Made by a program: the position numbers and the translations under genes
NCBI GenBank assembly: GCA_025464425.1
Contig: JAODGV010000045.1
Span: forward strand, 1 to 16,185
DNA: 16,185 nucleotides
DNA from: Methanosarcinales archaeon
Lineage (GTDB): Archaea > Halobacteriota > Syntropharchaeia > Alkanophagales > Methanospirareceae
Direction of reading: 5' to 3'
The notes under the pieces: model-generated
What the model saw: the letters and a program-made list of their open reading frames with translations, nothing else
The model's database searches: none
What the model was told of the DNA's origin: nothing
Shown here: positions 1 through 6,203 of the stretch, one piece after another
Numbering within the stretch: the stretch's first letter is position 1
Layout of the letters: the number at the start of each line of letters is the position of its first letter

Positions 1-797
1 GTCTTTACCAGTGTTGCAGTCCCGAGCACACTTGTAACTACCCCTATGGCAATCTTTAACCTCCCGGTATCCACTCTCTTAACTGTATGAGCGGCAAACG
101 GTGCAGCAATGACCGAACCAGTGCCCGTAGCGGCTGCAAGTAGCCAGTAAATCTCGCCCCTTACCAGCATATAACATGTAAATGCGACCATGCACACCAG
201 CGCCTCAGCAAGTGTCGTGCTACCCACAGAACTCTTCACGCCCCTGCCGCTTATTATCTGCCCTCCGGTTACGAGCGGACCATAGCCACCACCGCTCACT
301 CCTTTGTTGAAAGAGCTCAATAATCCTACCGCCATGAGACCAGCCCATGAAAATCTGCTCTCACGATTCCTCCGTATAAGGATTGTCAGCCCCATACCCA
401 GTACCATTACACCGATATACACCTTGAGCACGATCATCGGGATGTTTATCGCAAAGAACACAGCTATTAACGCACCTGCGATTCCACAGACAGCAAGGAT
501 GAGCACAACTTTTGAATCGAGCGATTTGGGCACATAACCCAGAACACCGAGTCGCCTCTTTATCGCTTCGTCCTGACTGAAATCCAGATGTATATTCCCC
601 TGCCGGTGATGAAAGAACCCGGCGATTAATCCGCCGACGAGCTGTCCGAACAGCACCGCAGGAACGACCTGTAAAGGCTCGAACCCCATAATCAGGAGCA
701 GCGGGGTCAATGTGGTACCATAACCCATCCCGAGCGACGCATCCACATATTCACACAAAAGAGCAATAACTGCCACACTCACAAGTATCGGCTCCAT
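1..797 (-). CDS. TSUP family (TauE/SafE-like) membrane transporter, C-terminus cut by window edge
   Basis: This is a polytopic membrane protein of the TSUP (sulfite exporter TauE/SafE) family, which moves small, often sulfur-containing, anions. It reads from ATG at 797 to the window edge with no stop: 265 residues, so only a few C-terminal residues are probably missing. Two family hallmark stretches are visible, DASLGMGYGTTLTP at residues 19-32 and NKGVSGGGYGPLVTGG at 164-179. They form the two inverted half-repeats and are surrounded by several hydrophobic helices. A charged cytoplasmic-type loop (about 66-94) separates helices and carries RRLGVLGY. The start is set by GGAGTGA just upstream, which overlaps the stop of the preceding regulator gene; the gap is 3 bases, so the gene is the last visible member of an operon with two RHH regulators. 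The substrate cannot be read from sequence. Confidence 0.88.
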   Translation of the reverse strand, partial: MEPILVSVAVIALLCEYVDASLGMGYGTTLTPLLLIMGFEPLQVVPAVLFGQLVGGLIAGFFHHRQGNIHLDFSQDEAIKRRLGVLGYVPKSLDSKVVLILAVCGIAGALIAVFFAINIPMIVLKVYIGVMVLGMGLTILIRRNRESRFSWAGLMAVGLLSSFNKGVSGGGYGPLVTGGQIISGRGVKSSVGSTTLAEALVCMVAFTCYMLVRGEIYWLLAAATGTGSVIAAPFAAHTVKRVDTGRLKIAIGVVTSVLGTATLVK

Positions 798-800
798 CTT

Positions 801-1043
801 TCACTCCAGATAGCCCAGTGCTCTCAATCGCTTCTTCACCTCTTCCTCCTCCTCTGCGCTGAATGCCTGTTCCTCCTCTTCGCTAACCTCTTCCCTTAGC
901 ACCTCCTCCAGTACAAAGGTTACGTATTCCTCCACCGAACTGAATTCCGTAGCACGTACTCGCTCTTCTACCCGGTCGTAAAGCTCAGCCGGTAAGAACA
1001 CGGCTCTCTTCTCACTCCCTTTCGCATCTTCTCCTTCTTTCAT
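801..1043 (-). CDS. Ribbon-helix-helix (CopG/Arc-like) regulator, second of a tandem pair
   Basis: This 80-residue protein has a beta strand near residues 12-17 (KRAVFLP), helix A (AELYDRVEERVRAT) and helix B after FSSVEEYVTFVLEEVL. That is the ribbon-helix-helix layout of small DNA-binding dimers. The rest is a very acidic linker rich in Glu, ending in KKRLRALGYLE. The core is clearly paralogous to the upstream neighbour; both share F-S-S-V-x-E-(F/Y)-(I/V)-x-F-V and the RLRxLGYL tail. Its ATG overlaps the neighbour's TGA (ATGA), indicating translational coupling, and AGGAGG lies about 12 bases upstream. The likely role is regulation of this operon, possibly as a heteromer with its partner. 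No ligand-binding domain is present, so signal sensing would need another protein. Confidence 0.85.
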   Translation of the reverse strand: MKEGEDAKGSEKRAVFLPAELYDRVEERVRATEFSSVEEYVTFVLEEVLREEVSEEEEQAFSAEEEEEVKKRLRALGYLE

Positions 1044-1252
1044 AAATAACCAAGCCTCCTCAATCTCTCTCTTACCGCTTTTACCTCCTCTTCCGTCAGT
1101 TTATCTTCTTCTTTTAGTTTACCGCTTGATGCCAGACTCCGCATCACAAACACGATGAATTCGGTAACGCTGGAGAATCCCGTGCCCTCTATCATCGCCC
1201 GTAGCTTCTCATACAGCTCACGCGGTATCTTTATGGTGACTTTGTCTCCCAT
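1040..1252 (-). CDS. Ribbon-helix-helix (CopG/Arc-like) regulator, first of a tandem pair
   Basis: This 70-residue protein begins with the strand KVTIKIP, then helix A (RELYEKLRAMIEGT), the turn FSSVTEF and helix B (IVFVMRSL), a complete RHH fold of about 45 residues. An acidic tail (LTEEEVKAVRERLRRLGYL) follows. It is the first gene of the operon RHH-RHH-TSUP. The ATG at 1252 lies only a few bases inside the expected transcription start, so the mRNA is probably leaderless or nearly so. An 8+8 base inverted repeat between the TATA box and the start codon is the obvious candidate operator. The fold assignment is secure from pattern; the identity of the signal is unknown. Confidence 0.85.
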   Translation of the reverse strand: MGDKVTIKIPRELYEKLRAMIEGTGFSSVTEFIVFVMRSLASSGKLKEEDKLTEEEVKAVRERLRRLGYL

Positions 1253-1256
1253 TTAC

Positions 1257-1281
1257 ACTCTAATTGTAGTAGTATTAGAGT
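1257..1281 (-). promoter_or_regulatory. Perfect inverted repeat, candidate operator of the RHH-TSUP operon
   Basis: ACTCTAAT, 9 bases, then ATTAGAGT form a perfect 8-base inverted repeat. It touches the TATA box (1281-1288) and ends 4 bases before the start codon at 1252, so it covers the expected transcription start. RHH proteins bind as dimers to short inverted repeats, so autorepression by the operon's first products is a natural inference. Confidence 0.6.
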
Positions 1282-1288
1282 ATATAAA
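1281..1288 (-). promoter_or_regulatory. TATA box of the RHH-RHH-TSUP operon
   Basis: On the minus strand this reads TTTATATA within ACTTTATATACTC, about 29-36 bases before the ATG at 1252. That is the usual archaeal spacing for a leaderless or very short-leader transcript. Confidence 0.65.
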
Positions 1289-1380
1289 GTAATCACTTCT
1301 TACTCCTGGCTTGTACAACATTCACATCAGGCAGGGATGCGACCCGAATGTCAAACGAGGGAGGTTGATAGCGCAATGGG

Positions 1381-2400
1381 TTACTTAACCGAAGATGTAT
1401 GATGCTTGCTTATCTTTAGCAGCAACTCCTCAATGTGTATCATGCTATTAAAAGCCTCGCATAGCCTGTGATCGGTATCACCCGTATACACCATGACCTT
1501 CGCCAGACTTCGCTCATCTGATTGCATCACCAGCATTGCGTCGTGTAGCTCTGCTACTATATCCTTACCACTCATCTTCTCGGTATGTATCAACTCTTTC
1601 AACCCTGCTCGTAATTTATCATAACGTCCTGAATATGCGTTATCTATCAGTTCCCTGATCTTATTCCGCCTGGTCATCGCCGCTCTCACCACCGTCATGA
1701 CCTCTTTACCACCAATCCTGCGTGATAGTAGCGATGCTGCTTCCATTATATTTATCGCGGTACCTGCATCACCTGCGGCATAGTGTTTCACCATCGCAAG
1801 ACCTGCACCTGTGAGTTCCACACCTTCATGCTCTGCTATCTTATTCAGCAGCCGGTCCATAGCACCGCTCTTATCCAGCGGCATAAAATGGAGGTTCAAA
1901 CACCTTGACCTTATGGCAGGTATTATGGCTCCCGGTCTCGTGGTTACAAATATGAACCTGCTTGTACGGCTGCTACGTTCCATAATCCGTCTCAGTGCCT
2001 GCTGTATATCCACCGGCAACATGTCTGCATCACAGAACACAAGCATCTTGAATACCGCGTTTATCGGTGCTAACGCCGCATATTCACGCATCATATCCCT
2101 GAATACCACCATCGCCGGTTTGTTTTCATCGTAATATCTCCGGAACAACTTATCTTCCCGTAGCCACTTCTTCCGCTGCTCAATGAAATCACTGCATTCC
2201 ACACGGATGAGGCACTCATGAGAGCCATAAAGCTCGTTAGCTAATGCCAGTACAGACGAGGTCTTTCCAACACCCCTGTGACCCCATAGCAGTAAATTCG
2301 GCAGCTCTTTATGTTCTGCAAAACTCCTTAGCAGACCGACCGGTTCTGCCTGCCCCACTATATCGCCCAGCTTCTTCGGTCTGTATTTCTCAACCCACAT
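1381..2400 (-). CDS. Replication factor C small-subunit-like AAA+ protein with degenerate ATPase motifs (RfcS2-like)
   Basis: This 339-residue AAA+ protein has the start (MWVEKYRPKKLGDIVGQ), length and three-domain layout of archaeal clamp-loader small subunits, which load the sliding clamp PCNA. The Walker A loop GHRGVGKTS (residues 40-48, Lys46) and the SRC motif (IRSRC, 163-167) are intact. Walker B, normally LDEAD, reads FCDAD (122-126), so the catalytic Asp is Cys123 and the Glu is Asp124. The sensor 1 region, normally CNYS, reads TTRP (153-156), and the sensor 2 Arg of GDxRxAIN is lost (GDAGTAIN, 210-217). It therefore probably binds ATP poorly or without hydrolysis, like the non-catalytic subunits of multi-subunit clamp loaders; second small subunits occur in methanogens and haloarchaea. 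The ATG directly follows the TGA of the E1-like gene, with GAGGTG about 5 bases upstream. Confidence 0.85.
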   Translation of the reverse strand: MWVEKYRPKKLGDIVGQAEPVGLLRSFAEHKELPNLLLWGHRGVGKTSSVLALANELYGSHECLIRVECSDFIEQRKKWLREDKLFRRYYDENKPAMVVFRDMMREYAALAPINAVFKMLVFCDADMLPVDIQQALRRIMERSSRTSRFIFVTTRPGAIIPAIRSRCLNLHFMPLDKSGAMDRLLNKIAEHEGVELTGAGLAMVKHYAAGDAGTAINIMEAASLLSRRIGGKEVMTVVRAAMTRRNKIRELIDNAYSGRYDKLRAGLKELIHTEKMSGKDIVAELHDAMLVMQSDERSLAKVMVYTGDTDHRLCEAFNSMIHIEELLLKISKHHTSSVK

Positions 2401-2868
2401 TCAACACCTCTTCACGCTCAATTTCACACGCTCAAGCCTCAAATCGAGCGTGTCCGGCTCAAGATGCACTACAAGCGCGTCTGGTGCAAACAGTGGCGTA
2501 CCCACCACAAATAATTTCAATAATTCAATCATCTGAAAAGCTCGTACGAGCAGATTTAAAACCGGAGATAAGATGTGGTCACCAGCCGGGAATTCGAGTT
2601 CATCGAATGGTATCCCGTCTGGCAATACTGTTGTTATCACCGGATAAGTGATGAATGGTATGCCAAGCTCAGACGCTGCATTCGCAACCTCTCTCTGCTC
2701 CTCGTAACCGTAGCCACCGATCGCTACATCCGTGCCCCTCAACAGTTGTTTGTACTCAATCGCACTTGCCGGTATCTCTCGTACCTCTTTCAATCCGTAA
2801 CTCTTCAGTAATTCCAGCATCACCACCCCGTCCATTACACTTACACGCACCAATCTCAGATCCACCAT
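2401..2868 (-). CDS. Compact ThiF/MoeB (E1-like) fold protein, nucleotide-binding core missing
   Basis: I do not recognise this 155-residue protein as a named family, but its second half follows the C-terminal part of ThiF/MoeB/E1 enzymes. There is a DVAIGGYGYEEQREVAN stretch (where E1 proteins have D-x-x-D-x-x-D-N-x-x-x-R), then LGIPFI, then SPVLNLLVRAFQMIELLKLF (the helix after the catalytic loop), and finally LDLRLERVKLSVKRC, matching the usual end of MoeB. The first 35 residues look like a beta-alpha-beta unit, yet the GxGGxGS loop is replaced (SVMDGVV). The sequence between that unit and the C-terminal half is missing, and there is no Zn CxxC pair. It is thus unlikely to adenylate a ubiquitin-like protein. 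It is translated directly upstream of the RFC-like gene (stop and start adjacent), which suggests a shared function. Remote assignment only. Confidence 0.5.
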   Translation of the reverse strand: MVDLRLVRVSVMDGVVMLELLKSYGLKEVREIPASAIEYKQLLRGTDVAIGGYGYEEQREVANAASELGIPFITYPVITTVLPDGIPFDELEFPAGDHILSPVLNLLVRAFQMIELLKLFVVGTPLFAPDALVVHLEPDTLDLRLERVKLSVKRC

Positions 2869-2880
2869 TTATGCCTGTTC

Positions 2881-2889
2881 TTTATTATT
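2881..2889 (+). promoter_or_regulatory. Possible TATA box for aroC in a 40-base divergent gap
   Basis: TTTATTATT lies 20-28 bases before the aroC ATG at 2909. The gap 2869-2908 separates divergent genes, so both promoters must fit within it or extend into the coding regions. A second AT-rich run (GATATAAAATA, 2896-2906) is too close to the aroC start to be its TATA box. Weak call. Confidence 0.3.
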
Positions 2890-2908
2890 CGCAGCGATAT
2901 AAAATATT

Positions 2909-3988
2909 ATGCCTGGTAATACTTTCGGGCATCTGTTCAGGGTGACGACATGGGGCGAATCGCATGGTAAAGCACTGGGTGTTGTTGTTGACGGCTGCCC
3001 TGCCGGTATCAGCTTATCTGCGGCGGATATACAGTACGAACTGGACAGGAGGAAGCCTGGTACGAGCGAGATAGCGAGTGAGCGGGTGGAGCCCGACGAG
3101 GTGCAGATACTATCAGGATTATTTGGTGGTAAAACGACTGGAACACCGATAACCATGCTCGTATGGAACAGGGATGTTGATTCCACACCATACGAAACGA
3201 TAAAGCAGATTGCGAGACCGGGTCAGGCAGATTACACATATCAGATGAAATACGGACTGCGTGATTATCGTGGTGGCGGGCGCGCATCTGGTAGAGAGAC
3301 ACTTGCACGTGTCGCTGCGGGTGCGATTGCTAAGAAGGTTCTTGCGAGCCGTAATATTGAGATTGTGGGGCATGTGGTGGAGATAGGGGGCATAAGAGCG
3401 AAGTCTGTGGGGCTGAACGAGATAAAGAAGAATGTTGATACGAACGATGTGCGATGTGCGGATCCCGGCGCTGCGGTAAAGATGCGGGAATTGATAAAAG
3501 CGGTGAAAAGCGAGGGTGACAGTGTGGGTGGTGTTGTGGAAGTAATAGCAACAGGAGTACCTCCGGGGCTGGGTGAACCGGTCTTCGATAAACTCGATGC
3601 CGAACTGGCGAAGGCACTGATGAGTATCGGCGCGGTAAAGGGTGTAGAGATAGGTAAGGGATTCGAAGCGGCGAGGATGCGTGGTAGTGAGATGAACGAT
3701 GAATTTTATATAGATGAAGGGTGCATAAAAGCGAGAACGAACAATGCTGGCGGTATACTCGGTGGCATCTCAACAGGCGAGCCGATAGTATGCAGATTGG
3801 CAGTGAAGCCCACTCCATCCATATCAAAGCCACAGCGTAGCGTGGATATGGAGCGCATGGAGGAGGTGGAATTGAGGATAAGTGGCAGGCATGACCCCTG
3901 TATATGCCCCAGGATCGTACCGGTAGCAGAAGCTATGGTCGCTATCGTGATTCTGGATTATTATATGCTGAGCCAGAGGGTGATTTGA
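2909..3988 (+). CDS. aroC: Chorismate synthase, with His106 replaced by Gln
   Basis: This enzyme converts 5-enolpyruvylshikimate-3-phosphate to chorismate using reduced FMN, the last common step to aromatic amino acids. It is 359 residues, normal for the family. The N-terminus GNTFGHLFRVTTWGESHG (residues 3-20) fixes the start at 2909 and contains the first invariant His (19). The RDYRGGGRASGRET stretch (118-131), GGILGGISTGEPI and the C-terminal RHDPCICPRIVPV are all present. The usual RPGHAD motif reads RPGQAD (103-108), putting Gln at the second of two histidines regarded as invariant and required for activity in the Neurospora enzyme. Otherwise the protein looks intact and active. Its stop is immediately followed by the ATG of an MFS transporter, so the two are translationally coupled. 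Confidence 0.96.
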   Translation: MPGNTFGHLFRVTTWGESHGKALGVVVDGCPAGISLSAADIQYELDRRKPGTSEIASERVEPDEVQILSGLFGGKTTGTPITMLVWNRDVDSTPYETIKQIARPGQADYTYQMKYGLRDYRGGGRASGRETLARVAAGAIAKKVLASRNIEIVGHVVEIGGIRAKSVGLNEIKKNVDTNDVRCADPGAAVKMRELIKAVKSEGDSVGGVVEVIATGVPPGLGEPVFDKLDAELAKALMSIGAVKGVEIGKGFEAARMRGSEMNDEFYIDEGCIKARTNNAGGILGGISTGEPIVCRLAVKPTPSISKPQRSVDMERMEEVELRISGRHDPCICPRIVPVAEAMVAIVILDYYMLSQRVI

Positions 3989-5203
3989 ATGAAAAGGAGC
4001 AATCTGAAAGGCACAGGGGTGAATGTAATTCTACTGGGCATTGTCAGCTTCCTGAACGATATGAGTAGCGAGATGATTATCCCGATTCTACCAATGTTCA
4101 TCTCTGCCCTGGGTGGTACGCTCTTCGTTATGGGCGTTATAGGTGGTTTTCAGGATAGTATATCAAGTATCTTAAAGGTTCTTTCCGGTTACTGGTCTGA
4201 TAGGGTTGGCAAGAGGAAAGTATTCGTACTCTCCGGCTATCTCACCTCCGCGTCCTTCAAATTGCTACTCTCTTTCTCTTCTCTATGGCAGCATATACTC
4301 CTATTCGCCAGCTTTGAACGCGTGGGTAAAGGGCTGAGAACCGCGCCGAGAGATGCTATTATTGCCGATTCCTTACCAGAAGCGCATGGTAAGGGTTTTG
4401 GAATACACCGTGCACTCGATACCGCGGGTGCGATCATAGGTTCGGTGATGGTTCTGATCCTGCTATTGCTATTCGCGTTCCACCTTGAGCAGATAGCTGA
4501 GCAAATTTCATTCTATCAGTCTGTCATATTCATTGCGGCTATAATCTCTTTTTGCTCGGTTTTACCACTGCACTTCGTGAAAGAGAGCAGGAAGCGCCCG
4601 ATGAAAGAACGTCATGGTCTCCAGATAAGCATCCGCATGCTACCAGCGCAGCTCAAAATATTCATCATGGTGGCTACTTTGTTTGGATTAGCGAATTTCA
4701 CCTATATGTTCTTCATACTCAAGGCAGAGCGGTCATTCGCCGCAGTCATGCCAGTGAAGGAATCTATCGCTCTCACCCTCATGTTATACATCTTCTTCAA
4801 TATCTTCTATGCGGCGTTTGCCATACCGTTCGGCACACTCTCTGACAGTATAGGGCGAAGAAAAGTACTCACAATGGGTTACTTCATGTTCGCATTGACG
4901 TGTCTCGGCTTCGCATTTGCTGACTCAATTTATTCTTTCGCCATTCTTTTCCCGCTCTATGGTATCGTTTATGCCATGGTGGATGGTAACCAGCGAGCAT
5001 TTGTAGCCGACCTATCTACTGCGGATTTACGAGCTACCGCGCTGGGTACGTTCCATACGATGATAGGTATAATCTCATTACCTGCGAGTATAATTGCGGG
5101 CGCTCTGGGCATGATAACACCTGCGCTAACTTTCATATTTGGTGCATGTGTGAGTTCAATTGCGGGACTACTCTTCGTGGCTCTTCGGAACCGCTTTTTG
5201 TGA
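3989..5203 (+). CDS. Major facilitator superfamily transporter
   Basis: This 404-residue membrane protein has roughly 12 hydrophobic segments. The first loop SGYWSDRVGKRKVFV (about residues 66-80) matches the MFS signature between helices 2 and 3, and GTLSDSIGRRKVL in the second half is its repeat. The sequence ERVGKGLRTAPRDAIIADS (about 110-128) marks an MFS group common in archaea and bacteria and annotated as drug or general efflux-like. N-terminal SFLNDMSSEMIIPILP is typical of that same group. The start directly follows the aroC stop (TGA-ATG), with GAGGGTGAT as ribosome-binding site. The coupling hints at export or import of something tied to aromatic metabolism, but the substrate cannot be inferred from sequence. 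Confidence 0.92.
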   Translation: MKRSNLKGTGVNVILLGIVSFLNDMSSEMIIPILPMFISALGGTLFVMGVIGGFQDSISSILKVLSGYWSDRVGKRKVFVLSGYLTSASFKLLLSFSSLWQHILLFASFERVGKGLRTAPRDAIIADSLPEAHGKGFGIHRALDTAGAIIGSVMVLILLLLFAFHLEQIAEQISFYQSVIFIAAIISFCSVLPLHFVKESRKRPMKERHGLQISIRMLPAQLKIFIMVATLFGLANFTYMFFILKAERSFAAVMPVKESIALTLMLYIFFNIFYAAFAIPFGTLSDSIGRRKVLTMGYFMFALTCLGFAFADSIYSFAILFPLYGIVYAMVDGNQRAFVADLSTADLRATALGTFHTMIGIISLPASIIAGALGMITPALTFIFGACVSSIAGLLFVALRNRFL

Positions 5204-5250
5204 TGCCCGTGCCCCATCACCCGGCGCTACGGTGGAAAAAAGATTAGCTT

Positions 5251-5258
5251 TTTATATA
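5251..5258 (+). promoter_or_regulatory. TATA box of the PHP-domain gene
   Basis: TTTATATA sits 22-29 bases before the ATG at 5280 and is preceded by an AT-rich stretch holding a 6-base inverted repeat (AAAAAG-N5-CTTTTT, 5237-5253) that might also end transcription of the MFS gene. The position implies a leaderless mRNA and supports the 5280 start. Confidence 0.6.
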
Positions 5259-5279
5259 ACTTCATCAAATGTCTTTAGC

Positions 5280-6182
5280 ATGCAATCTCCTGGACGTGCT
5301 GATTTACATACCCACACCTGCTATTCCGGCTTCAACAGGTTATTCTTTATACCTTATCCCGAATCGGTCACGCTGCCGGAGGTGATGGTTGATGCCGCGT
5401 TGAAGAAGGGGATGGATGTGCTCTGTATCACAGACCATAACGAGATAAAGGGTGCATGGAAGGCGCAGGAGTATGTAAAAGCGAATAGACTGGCGATAGA
5501 GGTTGTTACCGGTGAGGAGATTACCACAGCCGATGGAGAAATTCTCGGACTCTTCCTGCAGGAGCGGATCGCACCGGGACTCACGGCTGCTGAGACAATA
5601 GAGCTAATCCACGACCAGGGTGGTCTGGCTGTGGCGCCACATCCGTTCAGCTATCGCTGTCCCAGTCTCGGACGGCGTGTGGAGCAGCTCAAACTGGATG
5701 GTATAGAAGTACTGAACGCCGGGCATCGAGATGCATACGTTAACCGTTTAGCGCAGGAAGAAGCGGGTTCTTCATTCGCTCATACCGGGGGTAGCGATGC
5801 GCATTCACCCCGGATGCTGGGTGATGCATACACACTATTCCCGGGCAGAACAGCGGATGACCTCTATAAAGCGATAATACGGAAGGAGACGGAGCCGGGA
5901 GGTGGTCCCGCACCCCTATGTCACTGGATACTCTGGAACATCGGGATTGCACATGGTGTTGCCGCGAAGTTGATATTGTCATTGACGGCTGATTACATAC
6001 CGGATGGTGACCCATTAGCCAGGATATACTGCATGCGGCGTCATAATAAGGTTATTGCAATGTGCAGTTGCATGCTCTTCATGGTTACGCCATTGCCTAT
6101 CATCTGTGGTATATTGGGCGAGGGATGGCTCCGATGGAAAGGGCGCAAGAAATGGAAAGAGGTACATTCTACAATGAATTGA
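5280..6182 (+). CDS. PHP-domain metal-dependent phosphoesterase
   Basis: This is a 300-residue PHP (polymerase and histidinol phosphatase) domain protein with a full set of likely metal ligands: His10 and His12 (HTH), Asp52-His53 (TDHNE), Glu79/80 (GEEIT), His121 (APHPF), and Asp173/His175 (GSDAHS). Relatives hydrolyse phosphomonoesters, nucleoside 3',5'-bisphosphates or oligonucleotides. The domain ends near residue 205. The last 95 residues are unlike the core and include one hydrophobic stretch (259-279) followed by a Lys/Arg/Trp-rich tail, suggesting peripheral or single-pass membrane association. An upstream in-frame ATG at 5160 lies inside the MFS gene; I chose 5280 because the PHP motif starts right after it and a TATA box sits about 25 bases upstream. 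A 21-base gap leads to the PP-loop gene. Confidence 0.9.
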   Translation: MQSPGRADLHTHTCYSGFNRLFFIPYPESVTLPEVMVDAALKKGMDVLCITDHNEIKGAWKAQEYVKANRLAIEVVTGEEITTADGEILGLFLQERIAPGLTAAETIELIHDQGGLAVAPHPFSYRCPSLGRRVEQLKLDGIEVLNAGHRDAYVNRLAQEEAGSSFAHTGGSDAHSPRMLGDAYTLFPGRTADDLYKAIIRKETEPGGGPAPLCHWILWNIGIAHGVAAKLILSLTADYIPDGDPLARIYCMRRHNKVIAMCSCMLFMVTPLPIICGILGEGWLRWKGRKKWKEVHSTMN

Positions 6183-6203
6183 AGGAGCTGTGAATAAAAC
6201 AGA

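Noticed and set aside
304..537. Plus-strand open frame of 77 residues
   Set aside because: It is the antisense shadow of the TSUP transporter, whose minus-strand frame carries clear family motifs.
1317..1380. Possible tRNA or structured RNA in the gap before the RFC-like gene's end
   Set aside because: No cloverleaf, T-loop sequence or acceptor stem could be made from it.
3330..3833. Minus-strand open frame of 167 residues
   Set aside because: It lies wholly opposite chorismate synthase, is rich in Ser, Pro, His and Leu in low-complexity fashion and shows no domain.
5237..5253. AAAAAG-N5-CTTTTT inverted repeat as a terminator
   Set aside because: The stem is only A/T plus one G-C pair and sits directly on a promoter; it is better explained as AT-rich promoter sequence.
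5160..5279. Upstream start for the PHP gene
   Set aside because: The extra 40 residues lie partly inside the MFS gene and lack homology; the TATA box at 5251-5258 points to the 5280 start.
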